DNA of 64,000 nucleotides from Calditrichia bacterium (GTDB taxonomy: Bacteria; Calditrichota; Calditrichia; RBG-13-44-9; J075), in NCBI GenBank assembly GCA_020635015.1, contig JACKAP010000001.1, positions 372,001-436,000 of the forward strand, read 5' to 3'. Of the stretch, positions 8,813 through 17,877 are shown piece by piece (the stretch's first letter is position 1; each line of letters begins with the position of its first letter). A program made the position numbers and the translations under genes. A model generated the notes under the pieces. The model was given only the letters and a program-made list of their open reading frames with translations. It had not been told where the DNA came from and did not search any database.

Positions 8813-10600
8813 ATGAAAGGTTTGATAACGATATTAAGCGCTCTGCTGTTCATTGCCAGCCTTCAGGCCGGCATCATTCGCATTCCGGCGGACCAGCCCA
8901 ATATCCAGGCGGGCATCGATGCCGCGCTGGAGGGCGATACGGTGCTGGTGGATGAGGGGCTATGGTATGACCAGATCTTCTTCCGGGGCAAAGCCGTCAC
9001 CGTGGCCAGCCATTTTATTATGGACGGGGATACCAATCATATCGGCAATACCATTATCGACGGCAGCCTGAACACCGATCCGGACAGCGGCTCGGTGGTG
9101 TATTTCATCGCCGGCGAAGATACCAACTCGGTGTTATGCGGTTTCACCATCACCGGGGGCAGCGGAACCATAACGGAGTACAGCTGGCATGGTGGTGTAT
9201 TTCCTGGAAGAACCGGTGGCGGTGTCTTTACCTATAACTCAGGCGCCCGTATATCAAACAATATCATTAGGAACAACAATATACCGATTTATACCAACAC
9301 TTACGGCGGCGGCATAAATGTATATACCGGCAATAGTGGCGCCCATGCCCGGATTGACGGCAATAAGATTATAACCAACATTATCAATGGGCAGGGGCAA
9401 AGCCAGGGAAGCGGTATTTTTTTTCACGGTGATGGTACGATCGCCAACAATGACATTTCCTTAAATACGACGTATGCAAATAATGAGGCATTCGGTGCAG
9501 TGGGTTTTTGGGCAGATTCGACACTTCGTCATGTTTTGGTTAAAGATAATCATATTACCGGGAATGTGGTCAACGGGGATTACGCAACGGCGGGAGGAAT
9601 ACAAATCGAGGTTGGCATAAAAGCTGTGATCATTGGGAACACCATATCTGACAATATTTTGAACGGTATAGCCTTTGGTGAAGGCGGCGGTATCCGCCTG
9701 GTATGGATGACCGATATGGATACGATCGATAGCAACATCATTACCGGCAATAAGGTATACGGCAGCTCTTCATATGCGGGTGGGATCATGATCCGTGATA
9801 GTGAGAATACCAGCAATACCCTGATTACCAACAATATTATCTCCGGCAATTCCGCAAAGGATGGAGGCGGGATTCGCTGCCTGGGTAGCAAGGCGCAAAT
9901 GATAAACAATACCATCGTCAATAACATTGCCGGTGTCGGGGGTGGCGGCCTCCTGGTGAATGGCCCATTGTCTGAGGCGATCGTTATCAACACTATTTTA
10001 TGGGGCAACAGCGCTCTTAGTGGCTCGCAGATAAGTATTACCGGTGGCCTGGCCCCCGTGGCTTCCAGCGATGTGGAAGGCGGCTGGCCGGGGGATGGTA
10101 ATATTAATGCCGACCCATTTTTTGCAGATAGCCTGTTTAACCTGGCGGACAGCAGCCTGTGTATCGGAAGAGGCATCGATTCGCTACAGATTGATAACGT
10201 ATGGTATTATGCGCCTGACCATGATTTTGACGGCGATCCGCGGCCAAATCCTCCAGGATCGATGCCGGATATTGGCGCCCAGGAGTCGCCATTGGGAACA
10301 CCCGTCGCAATAGAACCGATTTCTGGTTTACTGCCGAAGACTTCCGCACTTCACCAAAACTATCCCAACCCCTTCAACCCCAGCACCACCATCGAATTCG
10401 CTTTAGCGAAAGGCGGGTGGGTGACGCTGAAGATCTATAATGTGCTGGGAGAGGAAGTGGCGGAACTGGTTGCAGAAAGCCTCAGCGCCGGCAGCTATAA
10501 ATATGATTGGAACGCCGCCGGCCTGGCCAGCGGGATGTATTTCTACCGCCTGGAGGCGGGACGGTATAAACAAACCCGCAAGCTCGTGCTTTTGAAATAG
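8813..10600 (+). CDS. Secreted beta-helix protein with T9SS sorting domain
   Basis: This 595-residue exported protein starts with a signal peptide ('MKGLITILSALLFIASLQAG') followed by 'IIRIPADQPNIQAGIDAA', the usual opening of parallel beta-helix proteins. Residues about 100-410 form beta-helix rungs with repeated 'GGGI' and 'NNIIxGN' motifs, and residues about 515-595 are a type A T9SS sorting domain beginning 'LHQNYPNPFNPSTTIEF' and ending 'KLVLLK'. The protein is thus likely secreted through T9SS or anchored at the surface, where the helix may bind or cleave polysaccharide; no catalytic residues can be assigned. A strong ribosome-binding site (GAGGAGAAAA) sits upstream of the ATG, and a terminator hairpin overlaps the stop codon. 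Confidence 0.9.
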   Translation: MKGLITILSALLFIASLQAGIIRIPADQPNIQAGIDAALEGDTVLVDEGLWYDQIFFRGKAVTVASHFIMDGDTNHIGNTIIDGSLNTDPDSGSVVYFIAGEDTNSVLCGFTITGGSGTITEYSWHGGVFPGRTGGGVFTYNSGARISNNIIRNNNIPIYTNTYGGGINVYTGNSGAHARIDGNKIITNIINGQGQSQGSGIFFHGDGTIANNDISLNTTYANNEAFGAVGFWADSTLRHVLVKDNHITGNVVNGDYATAGGIQIEVGIKAVIIGNTISDNILNGIAFGEGGGIRLVWMTDMDTIDSNIITGNKVYGSSSYAGGIMIRDSENTSNTLITNNIISGNSAKDGGGIRCLGSKAQMINNTIVNNIAGVGGGGLLVNGPLSEAIVINTILWGNSALSGSQISITGGLAPVASSDVEGGWPGDGNINADPFFADSLFNLADSSLCIGRGIDSLQIDNVWYYAPDHDFDGDPRPNPPGSMPDIGAQESPLGTPVAIEPISGLLPKTSALHQNYPNPFNPSTTIEFALAKGGWVTLKIYNVLGEEVAELVAESLSAGSYKYDWNAAGLASGMYFYRLEAGRYKQTRKLVLLK

Positions 10601-10640
10601 TATCGTATGACCCCAACTACGGGTCATACGATACTATTTT
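10595..10640 (+). terminator. Intrinsic terminator overlapping the beta-helix stop codon
   Basis: The hairpin has arms AAATAGTATCGTATGACCC (10595-10613) and the complement (10621-10639), followed by TTTT. The TAG stop codon forms part of the left arm. Confidence 0.85.
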
Positions 10641-10754
10641 CTATTACTTCGTTTAATTTCGCGCCGGGGTGCGTGAAGGAGAGGGCCATGAGGTTTTATT
10701 GGGGGTTTGTCATAAGCTCCCAATAGCCTCTCCGGCCGGTTCTTGCGAACCGGT

Positions 10755-10979
10755 TTAAAACAAAAAAGGGATGAACATTTTGGTCGCTTGCATATAGCGC
10801 CGATAAGCGGTACCAAACCGTTGAAGATTTTCCTTCTCTTCAATCCTGGCCGCTGCAAAAACAAAAACCGAAAGCGCCAGGAGCAGCAGGATCGCGGGAA
10901 GGGTGACATGCTTGAGCAATGCCCCAACCCCGGCCAGGAGAAGAAAGGAAAGAATCAGGAATATTGCCAGTCGATACAT
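10755..10979 (-). CDS. Isoprenylcysteine methyltransferase-like C-terminal fragment
   Basis: This 74-residue membrane protein has two hydrophobic helices (about residues 1-20 and 28-45) followed by 'RIEEKENLQRFGTAYRRYM' and 'KMFIPFLF'. The EE...FG..Y..Y...iP pattern is the C-terminal signature of the ICMT/phospholipid methyltransferase family, whose members are about 150-220 residues long. Only the C-terminal half is present, with no upstream in-frame extension carrying the missing helices, so this is probably a decayed remnant. An ATG at 10979 or an upstream start at 11012 are both possible; neither has a clear ribosome-binding site. The substrate cannot be inferred. Confidence 0.5.
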   Translation of the reverse strand: MYRLAIFLILSFLLLAGVGALLKHVTLPAILLLLALSVFVFAAARIEEKENLQRFGTAYRRYMQATKMFIPFLF

Positions 10980-11054
10980 GATGCTGACCGCCTGCGAGTT
11001 ACTGCAATTCAAATTTACAAATTATCGAATGATATGGGGAGGCATATTACGAAA

Positions 11055-11210
11055 AATAGAACGCGGATGACGCGGATGACGCGGATTTTTTTAAGCTGCT
11101 TCGCTCAGGGACCTCAAAGATCGCCGAGCTGTATTATGCGAATATCTTTGTTTATTAAATGAATCAGTCATCCGCGAAAATCCGCGTCACCCGCGTCATC
11201 CGCGTTCTAT
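11055..11210. repeat. GCGGAT-type inverted repeat, copy 2
   Basis: The left arm (11055-11090) is three tandem GACGCGGAT units after AATAGAACGCGGAT. The right arm (11167-11210) is the reverse complement ending CCGCGTTCTAT. The interior of about 75 bp differs from that of the other copies, though 'TTAAGCTGCTTCGC' resembles the interior at 43180-43200. Confidence 0.85.
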
Positions 11211-11244
11211 AAAAGACCTTGAAACGTTAAGCCAGATGGCAGCC

Positions 11245-12459
11245 TTATTGCAGCAAAATCATCTTCCGAACCGCATGCATCCCCCCCGCCTCCAGCCGAT
11301 AAAAGTAAACCCCGCTGCTGAGGCCCCCGGCGTTAAACCTCACCTGGTAACTGCCTGCCGCCTGGCGCTCCGACACCAGAGTGCGCACTTTCCGGCCCTG
11401 CAGATCATACACGCTCAGCGCCACCTCACTGACCACTGATAACTGATACCTGATCACTGTCGTGGGATTAAACGGATTGGGATAATTCTGAGCCAGGGAA
11501 AAGGTGCCGGGCAATTCTTCCGGCGTATCGGCGATGCCCACCCAGAAAGGGTTCTCCCGCCGCCACACCCCGTTGTAGTCGGTGCCAGCAAACATATACG
11601 ATTCGCTTACGGCAATGGCTTCCACGGACGCCCGGGGTGAAAGTCCCTCGCTGTAAGGTGAATAAGAAGCCCCATTGTCAAAAGACGCATAGATCCAGGA
11701 AGGCCCCTGATCGGTGCCGGCCAGCACCATCCCGTTGCCGACCGGCCCGAGTGCAAAGACGGAGGCGTCGGCGGGAAATCCCCCGCTGGCAAACCAGGTG
11801 TTGCCGCTGTTGCTGGAATAGCGGGCGCCCCCAAAAAATGCCCCGGCAAAAGCATAATTGTCGATCGCTGCCACTTCCACATAGTCGACCGTGCTTTGCA
11901 GCGAGACGGACCAGCTCACCCCATTGTCGACAGAGCGGTAAACCCCGAAACCTGAGGGCACTGCGGCATAAAGTATATCACCGCCCGCCACCAGACTGGT
12001 TACGTTTAAACCCTGAACATTGGTCGCGAACCAGTTTTCGCCTTTGTCCGGTGAGTAATATACGCCTTCATCGGTAGCAGCGACGAGATTATTCCCGCTG
12101 GCTGCCAACCCCTTGATAAATGACAGATCCGCTGGCAGCCCGGCGCCGGCGCAGCGGATCCAACTGTCGCCGTTGTCGCTCGATTTATAGACTGCGCTAT
12201 TGAAATAGAGCTCCAGGCTGGCATAGATATCCCCGTCGAATTCGCAGATTGCCCAGGCATCGCCATAATGGGTGGTGTCACTGGTCCCGCCGAGCTTCAC
12301 CCAGTTGTCGCCCTCGTCAGCGCTGCGGTATACGCCGTCGCGGGTTCCGGCGAACACATTGGATTTATCCACCAGCAGCGACAGGATGCTGGAGCCGGCG
12401 GGAAAACCGCTGAGGGATTTGTTCCAGGATAAACCGAGGTCGGTCCGCCACTTCCACAT
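11245..12459 (-). CDS. BNR-repeat secreted protein with T9SS tail, C-terminal piece
   Basis: This piece encodes BNR/Asp-box beta-propeller repeats (recurring 'VYRSADxGxxW' motifs) and ends in a T9SS type A sorting domain ('LAQNYPNPFNPTTVIRY' to 'RKMILLQ', about residues 322-404). It has no signal peptide, and its first residues ('MWKWRTDLG') arise from a frame change. The open reading frame at 12501-13418, just upstream on the same strand, supplies signal peptide and earlier propeller blades, so the two are most likely one gene of about 700 residues split by a frameshift. A 53-bp exact direct repeat (12447-12499 and 11870-11922) sits at the break. The protein would be secreted by T9SS. Its ligand is unknown. 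Confidence 0.8.
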   Translation of the reverse strand: MWKWRTDLGLSWNKSLSGFPAGSSILSLLVDKSNVFAGTRDGVYRSADEGDNWVKLGGTSDTTHYGDAWAICEFDGDIYASLELYFNSAVYKSSDNGDSWIRCAGAGLPADLSFIKGLAASGNNLVAATDEGVYYSPDKGENWFATNVQGLNVTSLVAGGDILYAAVPSGFGVYRSVDNGVSWSVSLQSTVDYVEVAAIDNYAFAGAFFGGARYSSNSGNTWFASGGFPADASVFALGPVGNGMVLAGTDQGPSWIYASFDNGASYSPYSEGLSPRASVEAIAVSESYMFAGTDYNGVWRRENPFWVGIADTPEELPGTFSLAQNYPNPFNPTTVIRYQLSVVSEVALSVYDLQGRKVRTLVSERQAAGSYQVRFNAGGLSSGVYFYRLEAGGMHAVRKMILLQ

Positions 12460-12499
12460 AGTCGACCGTGCTTTGCAGCGAGACGGACCAGCTCACCCC
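12447..12499. repeat. 53-bp direct repeat at the BNR gene break (second copy 11870-11922)
   Basis: The 53 bp beginning GCCACTTCCACATAGTCGAC are identical at 12447-12499 and 11870-11922, about 577 bp apart. In the downstream copy the repeat lies in frame inside a propeller blade; in the upstream copy it lies at the frame break. This suggests local recombination, slippage or an assembly join. Confidence 0.8.
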
Positions 12500-12500
12500 G

Positions 12501-13418
12501 TTATCGGCGGTAGATACCGACATAATGGGAGCCGGCAATCAGGGTGGAGGCGCCGGTAGCGGTTATAGCACGCACATCCTTGGGGCCCATGCCGGTATTC
12601 GCGGAAAACCAGGTGGTGCCGTTGTCGGTCGATTGATATACCCCATCGTACGAGGTTGCGGCAAACAAACTGGATCCAATCGAGGTCATTGAATAGATGT
12701 TGACAATGCTGAAATCGAAGTTAAGATCGATCGGCGTAAACGAATTCCCATTATCGGTGGAGCGGTAGATCTTATTGCGACCTCCGGCGAAGATCGTGCT
12801 GCCCTGGCAATAATAGCTGAAGATCGAAGCGCCTTCCAGCGGTTGCACATTGGACCAGTTTTCGCCGTGATCCGTGGTCACATAGGTGTAATTTGAGGCC
12901 GAGGCAAATACCTTGTCTCCGCTTTTGCAAATAGCATCAAACCCCAGAAAGCCGGTGAGCTTTGCCGTCCAGGTAGCGCCGTTATCCGCCGAGCGCTGAA
13001 CCCCGTCGCCGATGGTGCCGGCAAAAATGTAGGAGCCGTCGATCACCAGCGAGGTTACGGCGAAATTGCTCCCGTTCGACGGTGCAATCCAGGATTGTCC
13101 CCCGTCGGTAGAACGGAACACGCCCCCGCCAAAAGTGCCGGCGAAGAGATACCCCGGCGTGCTGACGATGGCCGTTACTTCTAAAGTTTCGATACCGGCA
13201 TTCCGCGCCGTCCAGGTGAGTCCGTCATCGGTCGATACATACACGCCGTTCACTTCGGTGCCGGCGTAGATGGTCCCGTCAATGGTGGCCAGCGAGCTGA
13301 CGGCAACCCCCTCCGGCCCCTTGGTGCGGGCCCATTGGGGAAATACTGAGGCTGAGGCTATCAATAACCATAGAAGAAAAAAGCATGCGCTTCTCTTAAA
13401 AGCGGGCAGGAAAAACAT
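12501..13418 (-). CDS. BNR-repeat secreted protein, N-terminal piece
   Basis: This 305-residue piece begins with a signal peptide (hydrophobic 'ACFFLLWLLIASASVFPQ') and continues with seven or so BNR/sortilin-like blades, each carrying 'VYVSTDDGLTW' or 'VFRSTDGGQSW'-type Asp-box motifs. It ends abruptly inside a blade at 'YVGIYRR', where the expected continuation is present in another frame and runs into the C-terminal piece (11245-12459). A ribosome-binding site (AAGGAGGG) precedes the ATG. The protein is exported, probably via Sec then T9SS, given the sorting domain on the other piece. Confidence 0.8.
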   Translation of the reverse strand: MFFLPAFKRSACFFLLWLLIASASVFPQWARTKGPEGVAVSSLATIDGTIYAGTEVNGVYVSTDDGLTWTARNAGIETLEVTAIVSTPGYLFAGTFGGGVFRSTDGGQSWIAPSNGSNFAVTSLVIDGSYIFAGTIGDGVQRSADNGATWTAKLTGFLGFDAICKSGDKVFASASNYTYVTTDHGENWSNVQPLEGASIFSYYCQGSTIFAGGRNKIYRSTDNGNSFTPIDLNFDFSIVNIYSMTSIGSSLFAATSYDGVYQSTDNGTTWFSANTGMGPKDVRAITATGASTLIAGSHYVGIYRR

Positions 13419-13574
13419 AATACCCTCCTTTGTTGATGCGTCTGGAAAAAATCTATTTGAAGGTGGTTGTAGTGTATCTTATGCCGCTACAGGCATCAAT
13501 AAGCTACGCCGTGAAGGGCATGGAGATGTCACATAAGACTAACAAAAGTACCTTAATTGGGTGAAACGGGAGCA

Positions 13575-13660
13575 GGTTCATCCGCTGCGCGGCCGGGTTC
13601 ACCGCTGAATGAAACAAGGTATCCCGGTTCGCTGTGAACCCGGCCGCGCAGCGGATGAAC
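13575..13660. repeat. Long perfect hairpin, 27-bp arms
   Basis: The arms GGTTCATCCGCTGCGCGGCC... (13575-13602) and their complement (about 13634-13660) form a perfect stem of about 27 bp around a loop of about 30 bp. It lies between the divergent BNR gene and aceE, upstream of the putative aceE promoter. No T tract follows, so it does not look like a terminator. Only one copy is seen here. Confidence 0.7.
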
Positions 13661-13682
13661 TCCCCCCGAACGTTTCAAATGC

Positions 13683-13711
13683 TTGTATAAGTTGCAAACT
13701 CTGGTTATATT
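13683..13711 (+). promoter_or_regulatory. Candidate sigma-70-type promoter of aceE
   Basis: TTGTAT (13683-13688) and TATATT (13706-13711) are separated by exactly 17 bp, about 57 bp upstream of the aceE start. The match is by eye only. The lineage may use a Bacteroidetes-type consensus instead, so this is tentative. Confidence 0.35.
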
Positions 13712-13767
13712 AGAAGCTGTTTATAAGGTTAATATCACTCATTCATATATGACAGGAGTTACGCCTG

Positions 13768-16482
13768 ATGATAGAACAAGAGATTCTCGATAAATATCAG
13801 CAAATGCTCAACGGCTCCGGGGATGCCGATGCCCAGGAGACCGCCGAGTGGCTGGAGGCGTTGGATGAGATCGTCAAATACCACGGTCCCGAACGCGCCA
13901 CCTACATTCTGTCGCAGCTGCTCAGCGCCGGCTATAATCATGGCCTGAAGCTGCCGTTTTTACCGAATACCCCTTTCATCAATACTATTCCGGCCGACCA
14001 GCATCCGCCCTATCCCGGCAACCGCCAGATCGAACGGCGCATCAAAAGCCTGATCCGCTGGAACGCCATGGCGATGGTGGTGAACGCCAACCAGAAATTC
14101 GCCGGCATCGGCGGGCATATTTCTACCTACGCTTCTTCCGCAACCCTCTACGAGGTGGGCTTCAACCATTTTTTTAAGGGCAAAGGCGACCATTTTGACG
14201 GCGACCTGATCTACATGCAGGGCCACGGCTCCCCGGGGATCTACGCCCGGGCCTTCCTGGAAGGGCGGCTCGACAAGGCCGATCTGGAAAAATTCCGCCG
14301 CGAACTGGAAAAGGGCGGGGGGCTTTCCTCCTATCCCCATCCCTGGCTGATGCCGAACTTCTGGGAATTTCCCACCGTCTCGATGGGGCTCGGTCCCATC
14401 TCGGCGATCTACCAGGCGCGCTTCGCCCACTACCTGCACGACCGCGGCATCAAGGATACCAGCGACCAGCACATCTGGGCTTTCCTGGGAGACGGCGAGA
14501 CCGACGAGCCGGAATCCCTCGGCGCCATCACCCTGGCCACCCGGGAGAAACTCGATAACCTGATCTTCGTGATCAACTGTAATCTGCAGCGCCTTGACGG
14601 CCCGGTGCGCGGCAACGGGCGGATTATCCAGGAGCTGGAGACGGTCTTCCGCGGCGCCGGATGGAATGTGCTCAAGGTGATCTGGGGCGAAGACTGGGAC
14701 CAGATCTTCGAACAAGATACCAACGGCTATTTCATCAAACGCCTCGATGAGACCGTCGACGGCCACTTCCAGAAATACGTGGTGGAGCCGGGCTCCTACC
14801 TGCGCAAGCACTTCTTCGGGAAATATCCCGAGCTGCTCAAACTGGTGGAGCATCTCTCCGACGAGCAACTGAAGAAGCTCCGCCTGGGCGGGCACGATCC
14901 GGTGAAGGTGCACGCCGCCTACAAAGCGGCGGTGGAGAACGAAGGCTCCCCGACGGTGATCCTGGCCCGCACCATCAAGGGCTACGGCCTGGGCGAAGCC
15001 GGGGAAGGCAAGAACATCACCCACCAGCAGAAGAAGCTCAATGCCGATGAGATGCGCCACTTCCGCGACCGCTTCGACATTCCGATTCCCGATGACAAAA
15101 TTACCGGCGACCCCTTCTACCGCCCGGATGAGAACAGCCCGGAGATCCAGTACATCCGCGACCGGCGCAGCCAGTTGAACGGTTTCGTGCCCCAGCGCAA
15201 GGTGCTGACCGAAGCGCTGGAGACCCCGGACCAGCACTATTTCCACGAGTTCCATGAAGGCAGCGAGCGGGAAGTCTCGACCACTATGGCCTTCGTGCGG
15301 ATGCTCAACCAGGTGATCAAACACCCGGTGATCGGCAAGCGGGTGGTGCCGATTGTGCCCGATGAGGCGCGCACTTTCGGGATGGAGTTTCTGTTCCGCC
15401 AGGTGGGGATTTACGCCCACATGGGCCAGCTCTACGAGCCGGTGGATGCCGACTCCTTGCTCTTCTACCGCGAAGCCAAGAACGGGCAGATCCTGGAAGA
15501 GGGAATCACCGAGGCCGGTTCGATGTCCTCTTTCACTGCCGCTGGCACCGCCTATGCCAACTACGGGGTGGACATGATCCCCTTCTTTATCTTTTACTCG
15601 ATGTTCGGCTTCCAGCGTATCGGCGACCTGGCCTGGGCTTTCGGCGACCAGCGCGGGCGGGGCTTTCTGATTGGCGGCACCGCCGGACGCACCACCCTGA
15701 ACGGGGAAGGTTTGCAGCACCAGGACGGTCACAGCCACGTGTTGGCCAGCACCGTGCCCAACTGCGTCTCCTACGACCCGGCCTGGGCCTACGAGATCGC
15801 GGTGATCATCCAGGACGGCCTGCGCCGGATGTATCATGAGCGGGAAGACGTCTTCTACTATATCACCGTCGGCAATGAGAACTATCCGATGCCGGCGATG
15901 CCCAAAGGGGTGGAAAAAGGAATCCTGAAAGGGCTCTACAAATTTGCCGAGATGCCCGCCAAGGCAAAAGGCAAAGGCAAGGCGAAGATCAAGGCGCATA
16001 TCTTCGGCAGCGGCTCGATCCTGCGCGAAGCGCTGCGCGCCCAGGAGATCCTGGCGGAGCAATACAATGTTGCCGCCGACGTGTGGAGCGCCACCAGCTA
16101 CAACGAGCTCTACCGCGATGCCCTCCATGCGGAGCGCTGGAACATGCTCAATCCCGCCAAAAAGGCGAAGAAGCCTTACCTGACGGAAGTTCTCGAAAAA
16201 GAAGAAGGACCGTTCATCGCCGTCTCCGACTACATGAAGACAATGTCGGACCGCATCTCCCGCTGGGTGCCGGGCGGGCTGTTCAGCCTGGGAACCGACG
16301 GTTTCGGGCGCAGCGAGACCCGCGAGGCCCTGCGCCGCTTCTTCGAGATCGACGGCGAGTGCATCGCCGTGGCGGTGCTCTACCAACTGGCCCAGCAGGG
16401 CAAGGTGGAAAAATCAGTCGTCGCCAAAGCGATCAAGGAACTGGGGGTCGATGTGGAGAAGCTGAATCCGATGATCTCGTAA
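13768..16482 (+). CDS. aceE: Pyruvate dehydrogenase E1 component, homodimeric type
   Basis: This 904-residue thiamine-diphosphate enzyme decarboxylates pyruvate and reductively acetylates the lipoyl group of E2 in the pyruvate dehydrogenase complex. Length and order match the AceE (single-chain, homodimeric) family: an N-terminal 'ERATYILSQLLSAGYNHG' region, 'GGHISTYASSATLYEVGFNHFF', the ThDP-binding 'FLGDGETDEPES...NCNLQRLDGPVRGNG' segment, and the pyrimidine-binding domain with 'VPDEARTFGMEFLFRQVGIY'. It is intact. The ATG follows a ribosome-binding site (CAGGAG), and an intrinsic terminator follows the stop, so it appears monocistronic; E2 and E3 genes are not adjacent. Confidence 0.97.
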   Translation: MIEQEILDKYQQMLNGSGDADAQETAEWLEALDEIVKYHGPERATYILSQLLSAGYNHGLKLPFLPNTPFINTIPADQHPPYPGNRQIERRIKSLIRWNAMAMVVNANQKFAGIGGHISTYASSATLYEVGFNHFFKGKGDHFDGDLIYMQGHGSPGIYARAFLEGRLDKADLEKFRRELEKGGGLSSYPHPWLMPNFWEFPTVSMGLGPISAIYQARFAHYLHDRGIKDTSDQHIWAFLGDGETDEPESLGAITLATREKLDNLIFVINCNLQRLDGPVRGNGRIIQELETVFRGAGWNVLKVIWGEDWDQIFEQDTNGYFIKRLDETVDGHFQKYVVEPGSYLRKHFFGKYPELLKLVEHLSDEQLKKLRLGGHDPVKVHAAYKAAVENEGSPTVILARTIKGYGLGEAGEGKNITHQQKKLNADEMRHFRDRFDIPIPDDKITGDPFYRPDENSPEIQYIRDRRSQLNGFVPQRKVLTEALETPDQHYFHEFHEGSEREVSTTMAFVRMLNQVIKHPVIGKRVVPIVPDEARTFGMEFLFRQVGIYAHMGQLYEPVDADSLLFYREAKNGQILEEGITEAGSMSSFTAAGTAYANYGVDMIPFFIFYSMFGFQRIGDLAWAFGDQRGRGFLIGGTAGRTTLNGEGLQHQDGHSHVLASTVPNCVSYDPAWAYEIAVIIQDGLRRMYHEREDVFYYITVGNENYPMPAMPKGVEKGILKGLYKFAEMPAKAKGKGKAKIKAHIFGSGSILREALRAQEILAEQYNVAADVWSATSYNELYRDALHAERWNMLNPAKKAKKPYLTEVLEKEEGPFIAVSDYMKTMSDRISRWVPGGLFSLGTDGFGRSETREALRRFFEIDGECIAVAVLYQLAQQGKVEKSVVAKAIKELGVDVEKLNPMIS

Positions 16483-16504
16483 GTGAATGATCCAACCTGA
16501 ATTC

Positions 16505-16539
16505 AAAAGCCCTTCCGGTGCATCGGAAGGGCTTTTTTT
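16505..16539 (+). terminator. Intrinsic terminator of aceE
   Basis: The stem AAAAGCCCTTCCG / CGGAAGGGCTTTT has a 6-bp loop and is followed by TTT, 22 bp after the aceE stop. Between it and the next gene, 16541-16645 holds single arms of the CACGGAT (16543-16566) and CTGCCACT (16597-16622) repeat families. Confidence 0.9.
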
Positions 16540-16581
16540 ATCCACGGATTACACACACGGATTTTTTGCCACGGGGACACA

Positions 16582-17355
16582 TCATTCACAGAGAACTGCC
16601 ACTGCCAACTGCCACTGATAACTGATGTCTGACCACTGACAACTACTACCGCTCCACCAACTCCACCCGCCGGTTGCGCTCGCGGCCGGCGTCGCTGGCG
16701 TTGGAGAAGACCGGCACCAGCGGGCCCACCCCGTGCGGCTCCAGGCGGGCGGGGGCGATGCCGTAATCTCGACCAGCGCCTCTACTACTGCCCGGGCCCG
16801 GGCGGCGGAGAGATTCTGATTGTAGGCAAAAGTGCCCTTGGCGTCGGTGTGGCCAACCACATAAAAATTCTGTTGGGCGTTCGCCTTCAGGTAGGAGGCG
16901 ATCTGTTCCAGGGCTGCTTTCGATGCCGCCTGGAGGGTGGCCTTGTCATAATCGAACAGAATGCCGTCGAGCACCACCCGGCCGCTCTCGGCAATCGCGT
17001 TTCCGATCGCCTCGGCATCCACCGTCACTAAGCCGGTCTCGGCGGCGGCCACTTCGACCACGTCGATCAAAGTGCTGATGTTGTTGTCGCTGAGTTGGTA
17101 GACCACCACCGCCACATAGACCGTTCCGGCGGCGCGTTCCTTTTTGGCGACGATCGCGCCGCGCCCCCCGGAGGTGGAGGTGCCCCGGGCCATGTTGTTG
17201 ACTGCCCCATCGCTGTTGAAGGGATTTTCGCTGTAGTAGACTTCCAGCCAGGCGCGGCTGCCCACCCCGCCGCCGCGCATCCCGGCATCATACATTCCCT
17301 CGGCGAGGAGTTCCATCCCGGCGCTCTTCAGGGCATCCAGGTAGTTTTTATACAC
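16582..17355 (-). CDS. OmpA-family protein, C-terminal piece
   Basis: This piece carries a C-terminal OmpA-like peptidoglycan-binding domain. The sequence 'GRVVLDGILFDYDKATLQ', then 'NFYVVGHTDAKGTFAYNQNLSAARARAVVEALV', is the classic motif set. The frame is lost after 'VEALVE'; read in the neighbouring frame the sequence continues with an 'RNRRVELVER' ending at a stop at 16646-16648, so the annotated tail is an artefact of a one-base deletion near 16765. The first part continues a DUF4892-type domain from the upstream piece (17429-17620). The whole protein of about 320 residues would be exported and bind peptidoglycan in the periplasm. Confidence 0.8.
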   Translation of the reverse strand: MYKNYLDALKSAGMELLAEGMYDAGMRGGGVGSRAWLEVYYSENPFNSDGAVNNMARGTSTSGGRGAIVAKKERAAGTVYVAVVVYQLSDNNISTLIDVVEVAAAETGLVTVDAEAIGNAIAESGRVVLDGILFDYDKATLQAASKAALEQIASYLKANAQQNFYVVGHTDAKGTFAYNQNLSAARARAVVEALVEITASPPPAWSRTGWARWCRSSPTPATPAASATGGWSWWSGSSCQWSDISYQWQLAVAVLCE

Positions 17356-17428
17356 CTCGCTGTAAGTGCGTTTGCCCCCTTCCAGGGCATAATAAATGCG
17401 GGTGACCCGCCCTTCCGTATCGATCCAC

Positions 17429-17620
17429 TTATCGATATGCCGGTAGCCGGTTACCGGCCCGAGCGGCAGGCGGAAGGCGGTAGTTATCGACCATATACCA
17501 TTGGATCACCGAGCCCGGATAGCGGGAAATCACCGGATGATCCTGGCTGCCTTCGATATCCTGAGCAAGCAATCCCTGCGCTAATAATCCCGAGAGTATT
17601 AGAAACCATATTATTCGCAT
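17429..17620 (-). CDS. OmpA-family protein, N-terminal piece (DUF4892-like)
   Basis: This piece begins with a signal peptide ('MRIIWFLILSGLLAQGLLAQ') and 'DIEGSQDHPVISRYPGSVIQWYMVDNY', which resembles the start of DUF4892 domains. Those are commonly fused to C-terminal OmpA domains. A frame change near 17478 ends it early; the alternative frame reads 'LPLGPVTGYRHIDKWIDTE' and joins the C-terminal piece at 17355. The two pieces are therefore one gene with two frameshifts. Upstream, 17638-17677 is a run of TTGGTTGTTGG-like units. Confidence 0.7.
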   Translation of the reverse strand: MRIIWFLILSGLLAQGLLAQDIEGSQDHPVISRYPGSVIQWYMVDNYRLPPAARAGNRLPAYR

Positions 17621-17775
17621 GTTGAGACTCCGATGTTTTTGGTTGTTGGTTGTTGGCTTTTGGTCTTTGGTTTTTAGCGTAGTCAGCGTCAGATTTTTTC
17701 GTATTGCGGGTCACATGACGATGCCGATCGCGAGTTGAGCAAAAAAAATCGTTCGGAAATCGTCAAAAGGTGCTT

Positions 17776-17819
17776 ACATCCCCCTTTCTCCCCCTTCGAA
17801 GGGGGAAAGAGGGGGATGT
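17776..17819. repeat. CCCCCTTCGAAGGGGG-type palindrome
   Basis: This is an essentially perfect palindrome, ACATCCCCCTTTCTCCCCC and its complement around TTCGAA. The same core and ends occur inside the first hybrid sensor gene (5832-5906). Confidence 0.85.
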
Positions 17820-17877
17820 CACAGCCTCGATAGCCGCAAGATACGGTTTTTACTTCAACTCGTGATTTACATTGATA

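Noticed and set aside
13960..16386. 808-codon open frame antisense to aceE
   Set aside because: It is a mirror of a highly conserved, GC-rich gene; its translation is low in normal domain character and aceE is intact with promoter, ribosome-binding site and terminator.
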